64,000 nucleotides of DNA, from assembly GCF_022682495.2 (NCBI RefSeq), contig NC_071398.1, positions 97,057,705 through 97,121,704 of the forward strand. Reading direction: 5' to 3'. Position 1 is the stretch's first letter, and each line of letters opens with the position of its first letter. The position numbers were made by a program, and so were the translations under genes. The stretch comes from Desmodus rotundus. Its lineage: Eukaryota; Chordata; Mammalia; Chiroptera; Phyllostomidae. The notes below the pieces were generated by a model. It worked only from the letters and a program-made list of their open reading frames with translations, was not told the DNA's origin and made no database searches. Positions 49,562 to 62,070 of this stretch are shown here, in pieces.

Positions 49562-50757
49562 CTACAAAAAGACAAATTAATACAACCCAAAGTCATTCAC
49601 TCTTGCAGTTAAGTAGAAGGAAACAATGTTTCTTTAATTACAAGTCACAGTATCCAATATTGTCTCTTAAACCATCAAGATGGGAAAACAGGGCAGTTAC
49701 AAACAGGCACAGTTAACATTTTAGAAATACTGAACACAGTACAAAGGCCAAGGATGCTAAATTTGCTGATGTTGAGGCAAGCAATTAAGTCCTATAAGCA
49801 GGCCTTAAACCTCTAGCCTATCAAATTAGAGAGAATTTGGGTCCTCTAAATGATAAAACAAACAACAGCAACTGATTGTCAGAGAAATTCCATGGCGGGC
49901 ACACACGGAGCCTGGCTACTAACCCTACCAGCGCATCCTTGTCCAGTATCAGCACTTCAGTACTGGATGGAATCCAGTAACTTAGGATGGAATCCTAAGT
50001 TACACAAACACAGCTTCTGGAGGCAAGAAGACTCAGAAACAGAGCTTGGCTAATTCTTTAAAAAGAAAGAATATGGGGAATGATTCAGCTTTACAACATA
50101 CTATTCCAAATACCACATCAATTTCTGTAATTTGAAAGCAATTTCCTCAGGGAAACAAAGAGTATTGCATCAAAGAAAATATCTACCTGCAATCTAAAAA
50201 TAATGATTATCTGTAGGCAGAAGGAAAAACTCTAAAATAACTATACAATAAGCAGAAATTTTGGGTTTTTTAAAAAACTTCAGTAGCATCCTATTAAGTG
50301 CTATACTATCCATTTCTATACCTGCTTTCCTTGATACCGGGTTTATCGAGTGATAAACAACACAACTCAAAAGAAGCTGATACTATTGGACCTCAAACGT
50401 TTATTATAATGTTTACAAGGGAACAAGTCTTAACGAATGTTGTAGTTTCTTGAATAACTAGCTGAATCATGGCTCCACTGGGGCTGCTTGGGCCCAGAAG
50501 ACAGCTGAGACCACCATTTGTGGCTCCCCCCGACCCCCCACTGCAAATATGTAACCTGTGCCCACCATGGCAAAGCCAATAGGCAGGCAGCTACAAGATG
50601 TGGTCCGCCCTCTTCAGTAGCTGAGCATCAGCTCCGGGGCTAAAGATTACATCACAGAAGAAAAATGTTAACACGGGCAGCATGGAGTAAGTGCTGACGT
50701 TCATTTAAAGCGAAAGGAAAGGCAGAGACAGAAAAAATGGTTTTGAGCTGCAGTGTT

Positions 50758-50792
50758 AAAAACAAAAACAAAAACAAAAACAAAAACAAAAA
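50758..50792 (+). repeat. (AAAAC)n simple repeat
   Basis: Seven units of a pentamer, AACAA AAACA in register. Confidence 0.95.
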
Positions 50793-51560
50793 TGAGGTAT
50801 CCAGTGACCACTGGGCCCTCCTCCTGGCCTTGCGTACCACCATGCCCTGCCTGCTAGTCCACCCACCCCTGGGGCCGCCTGGTGGCAGCACTACCCGCCT
50901 GGCCCCACCCCGGCTGCTTGGGACGGGAAGGGTCACGGGCACCGGAATTGGGCCGACGCGTTTCCACTGTGATTTACCAAGCACTGTAACGGCCCAGCTG
51001 TTGGAAAGTTTGACGGATAGAGACTTTAATTTTTGTCTCTCCTGCCAATGGGCATGGGCATGAATGCTGCTTTCTTTGTTTCTCCGTGTAATTATGTGCG
51101 CACTTTCTGGGAAACAGCACGACTCCGAAGCTCATGCCAGGTGGTGGAGACAAACTCCACACCAAAGCTTCCGCGGGCTTCAGAAGTCTGGGCCCACGAG
51201 GCTGCCGCAGCCCTGGGCCAGCTCCCCGCTTCTTCCCTCACAGGGGCTGCTTTTCTTAGAATATAAGTCCTCAGAAGATAGAGCCTGTGTTCACTAGCTC
51301 AATGGCTAGGCCGGGTACCGTGCAAACAGAAGGATTTAAAGATAAGTGGAGAATAAAAATAAGAAAAATAAAGAGGAACAAAGGGTGTCAAATCCCAGAA
51401 AGCAGAAAGTAATAAGTAAAAATGAGTCATAAATAATTTTAGATCAATCAATCCTGTGTGAAATTCACACTTGAGGATTATGGCTGTCATAAGCATTACT
51501 GTCATAGAATTAATAAGCTTCTCAGTCAAGGGCTAGCGCCAGTGTGGTCCTGCCTCGATG

Positions 51561-51575
51561 CCACTAGATGGCGCC
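51561..51575 (+). promoter_or_regulatory. CTCF-type motif
   Basis: CCACTAGATGGCGCC fits every position of the core CTCF consensus CCASYAGRKGGCRSY. It lies outside any SINE I recognise. Binding in cells cannot be judged from sequence alone. Confidence 0.65.
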
Positions 51576-51749
51576 TACTCTCTTTCTCCGTAGGAACCTC
51601 TCGCCCTTCCAGGTCTAGTGAGCAATCAAGGCCATTGTTAAATCAGATTTATACCCATTCCCGGACTCCCGAAAATGCTTGTGTCTTCGAATTGAGAGAT
51701 TACAGCTGAGCAAAACCAACTCGAACCTTTGTGTCCTTTTAACGATAGG

Positions 51750-53260
51750 CTCCCACGGGTCAACGCAGAGATGCCTGTGGGTTCTAACTAATGTGTATTG
51801 AACTCCTACTTAGCAGGCGGGCACTGTTTCAGAAAGCGGGAATGTAGCAGAGGGGAAAAAAATAAGTGTCTAGCCTCACGAAGCTTACATTCTAATGACA
51901 AGAAACAATAACCAGGGTGTGTGTGCGCCGATGTGGGGGGGAGAGGGGTTAGTTTGTCACATGCTTCGGGTGAGGAAGGCTTCCCTGACATGATAAGGTG
52001 ACATTGGAGCCAAGGCTCAAGAAAGGAGGGGGAAGCACCACCAGCACCTGGCCTGGAGCAGTCCGTGCGCTGGGCATACTGGAGGAACTGAGAGGAGGCC
52101 CCGGGGGCTGGGATGGAGGCCGGGAGCCCGAGGCACACAGAGGAGGGCTGTGCGGGTGCTGTGGGCCATTTTCAGGACTTGGACTTTTACTCTGAGTGAG
52201 CGAGTGAGCGGCAGACCACATGAAGGGTTTGGGGTAGAGAGAAAACACGATGTGACCTGGGCTTTGGCCAGGTAAGTGTGGCTGCTGTGTTGGGAAGAGA
52301 CCGTGAGGAGCCAAAGGGGGAGCTGGCTTTGGGAATAATGGTAGGTGGCCGTGATGGGGCTTGGACCAGGGTAGCAGTAGCGGGAGGGGTGATTTCCAAT
52401 GCATTCTGAGGGAAAAGCCAAGAGGATTTGCTGATGCGTTGAAGGTGGAGTATGGGAGACAGAGAAGAATCCAGAATAACTTCAAGAAGTTTGACCTCGG
52501 CAAGGGAAAGAACTCTGAAACAGAAAAGACTAAAAGGAAGGGGCATGATGGTGGGGGCTGGGAATCAAGTCCAGCTGCAAGGCCTCTGCCCTCCCAACGG
52601 GTGGAGGTGGAATGATAGCCGCTGAGAGTGGTTAGGGCCACACAGCCGCGAGAGACACCGTCACATTCCTCTGAAAGGTGTGTGTTTATCCTGAACATGT
52701 TCCAGAAGAGGGCAGTCAAGTGCTGGAGGGAAAGGGCAGCTTTTTATCATTAGCCCAAAAATGCCATCGGGGCTGGATCTGTGAGTCCTTTCATCTAGGG
52801 TGCGGTCTGAGCCAGGGACAGGTATTTGGAATTCACTCAAGTCCAGCGAGTGGAGGAGATTTCTGAGCTGGGGAGTGGGTGGGAAGAGGTCAGAGCAAGG
52901 GCCCTTGGTTGTCCGATGTTTGGGGGGGGGGGGGGGCAAGGAGAAGAGCGAACAGAAGTGGTCAACAAGGTAGAAGGAGAACCAAGAGAGAGATGGCCAA
53001 AGCCAAGAGGGCATGCCATGGGGGAAGGGGACCTTCCACTGCATCAAATACAGCCAGCATGGCAGGGAAGAGAACTAAGAAGGGACCACAGAATTGGGCA
53101 ACGGCAGGGGGTTGGTCCTTCGGGAGGTGGACAAGAGCTATCGCCATGGAGTGGGGTGGGAGACAGTCTGTTTGGAATAGACAGAGGGAACGGGAGGAGA
53201 GGGAGTGCAGACTGATTACAGACAATCCTTTCAAGAAATTTTGCTGTAAAGGAGAGGAAA
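51750..53260 (+). repeat. Old mammalian repeat, family uncertain
   Basis: Plus-strand phrases in the order CTCACGAAGCTTACATTCTA, GAGGAAGGCTTCCCTGACAT, a TGTGGCTGCTGTGTTGGGAA block, GGCCGTGATGGGGCTTGGAC, AGAATAACTTCAAG and GATTACAGACAATCCTTTCA match a long old repeat common in mammals. I cannot name it with confidence. Open frames here, including a 256-codon minus-strand frame at 51949-52719, are by-products. Confidence 0.55.
52922..52936 (+). repeat. Poly-G run
   Basis: Fifteen consecutive G. Simple repeat; its length may be unreliable in an assembly. Confidence 0.9.
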
Positions 53261-54311
53261 GAAGTCGGGGCTGGGGGTCTGGGGGGTGGCCCTTTCCCAC
53301 AGCCCTGGCCCTGTGCACCTCTCCCACCTGGCTGGTCCTGAGTTGTGTCCTTGTACAACAAATCTGCGATCTAGTAAGGAAAACGTTCCTCTGAGTTCTA
53401 TGAGACACTGTAGCAAATTCACTGAACCCAAGAAGGTCATGGGCACACCTGACTTACAGCCAGTCAGTCAGAAGTACAGGTGACCAGCTGGACTTGCAAT
53501 GGGCATTCTGCATGGGAGGAGGTCCACTGGAACTCTGGTTTGTAGCCAGTCTGTTGAGGCCTGGGCTTGGGACTGGTGGCTGAAACTGGGGTGGCAGAGG
53601 ACAGGGACGGTCTCATAGGACTGAGCCATCAACCTGTGGAATCTCACACTACCTCTCAGCAGATGGTGTTCGGACTGAGTTGAACTGTAGGGCAACCAGC
53701 TGCTGTTAAAGAACATCTTGTTGGGAGCGGACACCCCAGCCACCACCACAGTGAAACTGGGCCCCAGAACCCAAAGAGGCAGGAGCCACAGAATCCTTTT
53801 TCTATGGGTCCCAAAGAGCCTCCTGGGAAATAGTTTATCCTTCAGAACAGGATGAACTAGCTGATCCATAGCTAAGGCTTTTCAAGAGCTAATAAAGGTG
53901 AGTCTTCTGAGATACTACAGTGAACTAATATGTCTGAAGGTCTAATGAATCTCGTCTGTGGTTCTGAGACACGTCCTTCCTCATAGAAAGGTACAGTTGT
54001 CAAGGTCACGGCTCTCCTGGCTCACCTTGCATCCCTTTCATCCCAAGTGCGGGATTGATGGACACGTGAAATGATCTCTTTCTCAAACAACTCCAGGCTT
54101 CCATCCAGCGTCAATCTGCAGAGTGATTCAATTTCTGAGGCCCAAGTCCCTATCAAGGACACAGGCTATGTGCATACAATCACTGAGACTGGCCCATGAA
54201 ATTATACCGTGTGTCACTGAACCTGTCTTGCTGAAATTCACATATGTTGTCAGTTTCACACAATGAGACTCCTAGTTCTGCTGGTTCCCCAATGTTAAAA
54301 ATAACCTCCCT

Positions 54312-54512
54312 CCGCCCCAACCCAGGTGTGGCTCAGCTGGTTGGGCATCCTCCCGCAAAGTGCAAGGTCACCGGTTCGATTCCCAGTCAGGGCACATGCC
54401 TGGGTTGCAGATTCGGTCCCCAATCAGGGCACGTACAACAAGCAACCAATCAATGTTTATCTTCTTTCTCCCTCCCTTCCCCTCTCTTTAAAAATTTTAA
54501 AAAAAAATTTTT
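54312..54512 (+). mobile_element. VES-type SINE, diverged
   Basis: AGGTGTGGCTCAGCTGGTTG and CACCGGTTCGATTCCCAGTC in the tRNA-like part; a variant body (ACGTACAACAAGCAACCAAT) suggests a different subfamily from the others. A-rich tail. Confidence 0.9.
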
Positions 54513-56189
54513 AAACCTACATTCGAAGCAAAGACTATGATACATTTTTATACATCCAAGAATAATCTTTTGGGGGGGGGAGAGGGTATTAGAAATTCAG
54601 AGCTATCACTCTCTTTTATTTTTATTTCCCAGTAAAACATTTTAGCACTGTCATTTCCACTGGTCACGAAAAACAAATTATACTGGGTTAAACAAGTGAC
54701 AAATTGTTTGGAGGAAGGATGATACAGTTTATGCCTGGGCAGCGTTCCAATCATCTGTGAAAAGCACAGCATGACCAGAAGAATTTAAATATTTCCAATG
54801 TGCCCTTCCATGGGAAACAACCCACATATGTTTCGATTAATCAAGGTTAATTAGAAAGGAATAAATGTGGAGCACAGGCATGCAACCTCTTGTCAATGTT
54901 TATGCTAAGAACCGGGGTCCTTGCTACATCAGCTGGAGTGTTAGTTCTGAAATGTTCTCCTGTTTGGTGAGCACAGGGCTGCCATGAAAACAGAGTCCAG
55001 GGCCACATGAGCAGGGAACGGTTTTCAGTGCCACGGAGCTTATTTGCTGGCTGGAAAGGGCAGGAGCTACAAACACACCAAAACCCAGCCCTCCTCGAAG
55101 GCAGAGGCAACAGCTGACCCAACTGGGCTTCCCGGAAGCCCATCATATTTAGAGTGAAGAGCATCGGCGGATTTCTTTGTTCGTGAAAGCAGCTCACTCG
55201 CTAACACTGAGCAAAGTCAGTTTGGGGAAAAAGTGCATCCATTAAGCCTTCACGACATTCCCAGCTGAAAGCAAGGTCCTGGGCTGTGGCCCAGTGAGTG
55301 ACAGCGCGAGGGAGGCGTGGATTATGGAGACCCAGATCTGGAGCAGAACTCAACTGTGTCCCTCAGGGAGACAGCAAAAAAAAAAAAAGAAGAGGAAATC
55401 TAAGGAAGCAAACAATTCATCTGAGGGAGGAAGTCCAGCAGTGGGTGAAAGGTAGAGGTCTCAGTGGGAGGTCGAGAACAATCTGGTGGGGTGGGGTGGG
55501 CGGAAGGAGAGCCAGGACTTCAGAGCAGACAAAAGTCAGGTGTGCCGGGAAGCCAGCAGAGACTAGGGTTTAGGATCAGGGTCCTGAGGCTCCCCCACAG
55601 AGTAGGAGGTCAATACAGAACTCCAGACCAGAGTGAGAGAGATGGTACCCGGCAGAAAACCAAAATGCGAACTCAGCCACAGAAAGGAAGGTAGAGCCAT
55701 TTTCACAGTGTGCCAAGCCAAAGGCACTTACAGAGACTCGGGGTGAAGGGAGATTAATAGCAGTGCTGCCTGGGCAGTCACCGCCCACCCACAGGGGCCG
55801 GGGTTCTAAAGCCTGGGCGCAGCGGAGCCTACCTTGGTGTGCGGATTAAGTGGCCCCAGTGACCGGAGTGGTGCTGGCCCATGAGACCAAGGCTAGCTTT
55901 TGACGGATGTCCCCCCAGTGATAGGGATTCGTATGGAACATTCTACGATGAGTATCCAAAACAACCATCAGACAACCAGCAGCTGTAATATCTACGTAGC
56001 TCCATTTAGTCCCTTATTTTCTCAAAGGCGCTCGAAGAGTGTAACAAAAGTCAACTTTATTTCATACTCACATGCGGTCCATGTAAAGCACAATCGGGAG
56101 ATGAACTATATTCCAAATACCGAAACCAAATGAGAAGATCATCCAGCATTTGGCCAAAAACTGCGAAGCAGATAATTAATTATTCTACA

Positions 56190-56590
56190 TCTCAGTGGCA
56201 CCTGACGTGATTTTCCTCCTCTTCCTGGAAACATTCTCTTCTCTAACAGCCGCCCACTATTCCAGCTTCCCTGGTTTTTCTCCTTCCCTACCGATGGCTC
56301 CTTGTCCGCACCCTTTGCTCACTGTTCCCCCTGCTCTCTGCCACACTTCTAAACACTGGAGTGTGCTAGCCTTCCTTCCGACCTCTCCTCCTCTCTGTCA
56401 GCGCTAGCCTTTCTAGTCGATCTCATCTAATCTATCTGCCTTCAAAACGTGAATATATTTATACACATATACCCCCGGATTCATGCCTCAAGCACGTACC
56501 TCTCTCCCCTGCCCTCTAGATGCTCACATTGTATTTAATGCTTATTCTTCATTAACATTTCTATGTGTTTAACACATTCCTACTGTGTCT
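56190..56590 (+). repeat. L2-like fragment
   Basis: CTCAGTGGCACCTGACGTGA, CTTCTCTAACAGCCGCCCAC and a CCTCTCCTCCTCTCTGTCAG block are L2-style. It continues beyond the inserted SINE at 56592 as the fragment starting near 56840. Confidence 0.55.
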
Positions 56591-56591
56591 A

Positions 56592-56817
56592 GCCCTGATT
56601 GGTGTGGCTCAGTGGATTGGGCGTCATTCTGTGAACCAAGAGCTCACTGGTTTGATTCCCAGTCAGGGCACATGCCTGGATTGCGGACCAGGTCCCCAGT
56701 TGGGGGTGTGCAAAAGGCAGCCAACTGATGTTTCTCTCACACATAGATACTTCTGCCCCTCTCTTTCTTCCTCCCTTCCCCTTTCTAAAAATAAATAAAT
56801 AAAATCTTCTTTAAAAG
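56592..56817 (+). mobile_element. VES-type SINE inserted in L2
   Basis: GCCCTGATTGGTGTGGCTCA at the 5' end, full body, AAATAAATAAATAAAATC tail. TTCCTACTGTGTCTA (56577) and TTCTACTATGTCTA (56819) form the target duplication. Confidence 0.95.
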
Positions 56818-56839
56818 TTTCTACTATGTCTAATAAATA

Positions 56840-57780
56840 TCTCAAAATAAGCATGTCCAAAACGAAACTTTTAAATCCCTGCTGCTACCCCATCCCCAAC
56901 CGGTACCCTCCCTGCATCCAGGCCTACGCCTCCTCCCAGTCTTCCACAACTCAATTGTTGATGCTACCATCGAATCAGGTGCTCAAACCAAACAGAACCC
57001 CCAGCTGTGTTTGCACCCCTCTTTTCCTCTGCTCTCCCAAACACGTGCTTGCGGCTTCTCTTGCAGCTGCACCACCTCTTACCTGCGCTACCATAAAAGC
57101 ATCCTAACCAGTGTTTCTGATTCTGCTCTTATTCCATGAATCCATTCTCCACCCAGAAGCTGTACAGGTCTTTCTAAAACACAAACCAGGTATTTTTCTC
57201 CTCTTTTTAAAAGCTGTTCTTGGTTTTCCAGTGCAGTAAGAAAATTCCAAATTCCGCCCCGAGGCCTACGAAGTCCTGGACCACTGGACCCCTGTCTCTG
57301 TCTCTGACACGGTCTCCATCCTCTGTGCACCTGTGAGGACCCCCTTCCTGCTCCTCCAGCTCACCAAGGTCACTCCCAGCTCTGGCCTCTCTGCCAGCGC
57401 CCCTGCTTGCAGGGGCGGGGGCGGGGGGGGGGCATTCCTCCATACCTCGGCCCGGTTAGCTCCTTCCTGCTTTGAACTTCTTGTTCAAAATGTCATCTCT
57501 TTAGAAACACAGCCTTCCCGGGAGAAGAGAAGGCGTGGCTGGGTCACACTCCTTTACAGACTCCAACTTATTTTCTCCAGTGCACATAATCACTATGTTA
57601 AGTTTTTCTCATTGTTTCTTATTGTCCATCTTCGTCCCCTGGACTGTAAGCTGCAGGATGACCAGGACCCTTGCCTACTGTACTCCCAGTGCCTAACACA
57701 ATGAATGGTGTCTATGAGGCACTCAGTACACATCTGTTAAACTAAAGAACCAATAAATGAATGCGTAAATAACTGAATGG
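56840..57780 (+). repeat. L2 LINE fragment with 3' end
   Basis: L2 phrases: AAGCATGTCCAAAACGAAAC, then a CTCTTTTTAAAAGCTGTTCT block, CTGGACTGTAAGCTGCAGGA and GTGCCTAACACAATGAATGG, ending in an AATAAATGAATG-type tail. A G-rich run (57412-57432) interrupts it. Confidence 0.75.
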
Positions 57781-57789
57781 GTCAAAAAA

Positions 57790-58250
57790 TAAACACTGGG
57801 GGACCCTGGAGGTTTGTAGGTATGAGAAGGAAATAATCATCAACAAGGCTTTTGACATACTGAGTTTGAGACAGCTTTGAAAATCTAAGTAGAGTTTCAA
57901 GCAGTCGGTCGGAAATACGAGTCTAGAGTTTAGCCCTGGAGCTATAAATGCTGAGAGTCCTAGGTGCCTAAGTGGTAACTGAAGCCACGGTGTGGAAGAG
58001 AATGTCTAAGGGAGAAAGGAAATGACACAGAAAAGAGCCTTGGGTAGGGGCAAACCTCAAAGGCCAGGCAATAGATAATGCATCAACAAAAGAGACAAGA
58101 GAGGCCCAGGAGAGAGGGGGGAAACCAGGAGTGTTTGGCGTCCTGGAAGCCAAAAGAATAGCGTGTGTCTCCAGAGGGAAAGAGTGATCAATGATAGTGT
58201 TAAAAGCTGTTGAAAGGGCAAGGTAAGGACTGACAAATGGCTGTTGCAAT
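57790..58250 (+). repeat. Old mammalian repeat, same family as 51750-53260
   Basis: ATACGAGTCTAGAGTTTAGC, a GTGTTTGGCGTCCTGGAAGC block and AGAGTGATCAATGATAGTGT match a middle part of the same consensus that the 51750-53260 block follows. It may be a second copy. Confidence 0.5.
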
Positions 58251-59284
58251 TTGTAGAAAATGGAGCATGGATTCACTTCCTACATTCTTAAACAATGTCC
58301 TGCACATAATTTCAGTATTTCGTGTTACTTCAATGATTTTTGCTATAGATTACTTTGTTTACTTAATATTTGTTTTATCTTTTTTAAGGCTTTTCCCCCG
58401 TCTCTTCCCTTGCTACCAGGGTGACAGCTGTCACTTCTTGCGGGTGGCAGTGCATGTTTGTAAGCCGTGTTCCCACTCTCACTTGTAGCTGCGTGTTTTA
58501 TTCTAAACTGAAAAGTCCAACCCAGTGTGTATGGCCTGAGTCTAAAATAAAACTGGAACATCCCGGGGTAAGGCCATGGCCCTGCAATCCACGAGCTTTA
58601 GGTCACAGACTTTGTATATTAATCTTGGCTACGCAAGCCTCTTTGTGCTTCCTCTTGATAATCAGTATATTTAGAAACTGAAAGTAAAAAAAGAGGTTTT
58701 GAATAACTGAGTTATGACAATATTATTCAAGAGTAACTAAATGCACAAATTCAGAAACAGCGACTGATTCAATGCCACTTTGTGTTCTAATAAAACAAAA
58801 TATAAGGTGATTTGCCACATAAAAACCCGTAGAGTAACTGAAAGTGGAATGACTCGACCTTGTGGTGAAAATCCAACCAATCGGATTTCAATATAAAAAG
58901 ATACAATAGAAAGTCTAAGATTTGCAAAATGAAAATACTATTGCCCAACAGAATCTGATACCCAAGGAGTGAAGTTCATAAATGAGATGTGAGTAGTAAT
59001 GTCAGAACTGCAGGTACATAAATATGTAACCACAGGTAGTCCCAGAGAAAGCATCAGACCTACAGCTCACGGCCGGATACACTGCAGTAGCGCGACTGCC
59101 TGAACAGAAGGAATGTTTCCATCAGCGCGCGCTGTTCCAGCGGCACATTTTACCAAGACCTTAGTGCATCTGGCAAACTCCTCAGATGTCTTCATGGAAG
59201 ACTGATGGTCAGTATCAGCTGGAAACAGGGCCAACATAACTTTTATGGATGATAAAAGATATGAATAGAAGTCCATTTTTTACG

Positions 59285-59615
59285 GATAAATATTCCATTT
59301 TTTCCAATAACATTTGTTGAAAACAGTACCCTTCCTCCACTAGACCACTCTTTCACCATTATTAAAACCCAGCTGTCTATCTGTGGGTCCCTTTTTGAAC
59401 TCTGTTCTGTCCCACTGGTCTATTTGTCTAACTTCATGCCAGTGTCCCGCTGTCTGGACTATTGTAACTTTATAATAAGTATTAAAATCAGGTAGTGTTC
59501 ATTCACTGACTCTGGTGTCATTTTTTAAAGTTGCCTTGGCTATTCTGGGTCCTTCGCACTTCCTGTGAATGTTAGAATCAGCTTGTCACTTTCTACAAAG
59601 TAATTCACTTTTTGA
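59285..59615 (-). mobile_element. L1 ORF2 3' fragment, minus strand
   Basis: Plus strand is the L1 complement: AACATTTGTTGAAAACAGTA, CTTCATGCCAGTGTCCCGCT, a TAACTTTATAATAAGT block, TTGGCTATTCTGGGTCCTTC and TTAGAATCAGCTTGTCACTT. A clear old L1 piece. Confidence 0.88.
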
Positions 59616-61224
59616 GTCTTTATCTCCAGCATTCTTTGCAATGTTACTTGGAAAAGGTTGCCTCCTCTGGCCCAAGTTTGCACATCTACACACATGTATG
59701 TGTGCATAGCACGTTTATGGAAAGCACGGGCATTCTCCCATGCAAGCCTGCTCTGAAAAATGCATTAAACTTTAATAAGATACAGATTTTTACAACTGGG
59801 AAGCGCATCTTCTCTAAACTCTGTTTCATTAGAGCGGTCACCTCCGTGTTGCTGTGGGCCACAGAGAAACATTGTATTTATTACCCATGGTCCCAGCACC
59901 ATCTAACGAGCCAGTCCGGTTTAGCCTGGTAATGAGAAGACACGTATGTCTGCAACAGAAGTCTGAACGAACACAGATTGTATCTTGAATATATGGAAAT
60001 TCGTGAGCATCCTTCCTATTCACAACTGGCTGCACAAAACTACGTTGCAAAGTGACTTTGTCTGATAAGATGCCTTGGCTTCATAAATGGCAACAGTTAC
60101 TCTATGGCTCAGACAATAGTCTGAAATTCAACCATTTCTTCAAAACTTTTTTTAAAAGAGGGGGAAGAAAGAAAAGGAAAACTAAAAATTGTTCCTAGCA
60201 TGAATAAAACTCAATTAGTAGAACAGGTCAGTTAGTATACATTTAACATATTCCGAGGTCTCCCTTAAGTGACTTTTGTTTTTAACCCCAAGGGATTTTT
60301 GTAAGAACATCCAGCACTTAGCAAAACCCACTGCGTTAGGTGGTCACTTTAAATGATGCACCTATAAAAATTATAATAATAAAATTTCTGATCTGAAACT
60401 CAGTACTGTGGTTTTTTCAACTCAATTTGCGTGTAAATTGTAGCTTAGCTACAATAGTCACCCATTATCTCAATAGGAACTTAATAGAAAGCTCAAGAAG
60501 ACACTTACCTCCTTCAAAGGGGGCTCAAACCATAGAGATAATCAATTACTTTTTCAAAATAGATAAAATTATAGGAGTTGGAAAAAGGACAAACGGTGAA
60601 AAACACATGAGCTATAAATCGCCTTGTGTGGAAAACACATACGCTCGGTTTAGAGGGTCCTGGAACAGGACTCCACTACGCAGACCTCGGAGAAGAGTGC
60701 CGTCCCAGTCACAACGTAGTGCTTGCTCCTCCAGAGGTCATCTTACTGAAAGGTCATTTGCAAACACGCCCCATGCCTTGAAAACCTCTCTTAGTCCCGT
60801 GGAGTTAGAAGAGCCCATCCGAAAGGCCTGCAGCCTTCCTCCCTCAACCAGGAACGGAAGCAGGCTTCCCTTGTTAAAGGTTCACACCCCTACAGTGTCC
60901 CATACACAAAAGCAGGGTGATCGAGCCTGTGACATCAGACCCCAGTCAGGAAGGCTCGGCCATTTCATCACCAGTGGCTTGGGAAGTCATTGAACTTCCC
61001 CAGGCCTCGGCTGCCTCCTCTGTGAACGGGGCGTGTCTCTTTCAGAGGCTGCTGATGGCAAGAACTTGCCTGTCTGCTGCTGTCACCAAAGTTCTCCCGG
61101 TTGTACTAGCTCAACAGACTTGTACTACAGCAAAGAGTAAATAAGTGAACGCATCTAACACACAGTAAGCCCTTAATTTTAAAAATAGTCAAAGAAATTT
61201 TAAGTAAGCATGGCACAGCTAATT

Positions 61225-61322
61225 GAGAAAGCAGAGGTCTTGGTTTCAGAGAGGTTAAGTAAGTTGCCTGAAGCCACACAGCTAGCAGGTGGCAGTCCAG
61301 GACTGACTAAATCCAGACATTC
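61225..61322 (+). repeat. MIR SINE fragment
   Basis: AGAGAGGTTAAGTAAGTTGC then a CCACACAGCTAGCAGGTGGC block; a MIR core. Confidence 0.75.
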
Positions 61323-61329
61323 CGGCTCC

Positions 61330-62070
61330 CAAGGACCATCTGTGGACACCCCACACCGGCCGCTTCCCACCCCTTCCAGCTCTCCCCTCCTTCTTTGTTC
61401 TCAACAGTTCCTTCTTTCCGCCGCCCTCCCGTGCCCCGACAATGTGGGCATTGCCCCAAGTCCAAGTCCAGGAATCACCTGGGCTACTCTCTCTGCCATG
61501 GCTCATGGTACATGGGGCTCTGGAACCTTTCTCCATAAAAATGGACAAATTTATAATTATATACACAGAATTTCTGGTATAATTTCAGGGTGTTCATAAT
61601 AACTCTGCTCTGCACTCCTCACCAAAATCTGCCCTTAAAGCACCTGCTACGCTGCCTCCTGCCCAGCAGACACTCCACAAACAGCCCGTTTCGTTCATTG
61701 CCGTGATTATAATCCCTGCCTATCAGGACGTTACCTACAAGGCCCTACTGGAGTATCATTCCCACCAAACACTTCTCTGACCACTCCACCGTGAGGAATG
61801 CTTTTTTCCTCTGCATTCTTAGGGCTCTGTGAATATACTACTCCTGTGATTTTACAGGTAGGAAGACTCTTAGAGATTCTCTATACTAAGTAACAGGTTG
61901 AAGGCTAGCCGTACAACATGCATTACACCTTCCAGTGCATAGCAACCATTTGTTTATAGGTCTTATCTCCCATGCTTAGATGCATGGACTGTCTCTTCTA
62001 CATCTTCAACTTAACACCCCTTACGGATTCAGGAATAATGGAAAGAATGAATGGGAAAAGTAATGAATAA
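61330..62070 (+). repeat. L2-like LINE fragment
   Basis: CCAGGAATCACCTGGGCTAC, a CACTTCTCTGACCACTCCAC block and a 3' end with TTCAGGAATAATGGAAAGAA. Moderately convincing. Confidence 0.5.

Noticed and set aside
51949..52719. 256-codon minus-strand open frame, the longest in the window
   Set aside because: It is the antisense of an old purine-rich interspersed repeat; Pro/Ser-rich content follows from base composition and no domain is visible.
59067..59276. Minus-strand frame with a faint likeness (EEFAR...) to the end of VTA1
   Set aside because: Only a few residues agree and the DNA does not follow the gene; too weak to call a processed pseudogene.
60427..60993. 188-codon plus-strand open frame
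   Set aside because: No recognisable domain, no splice or poly(A) context, and no similarity I can name.
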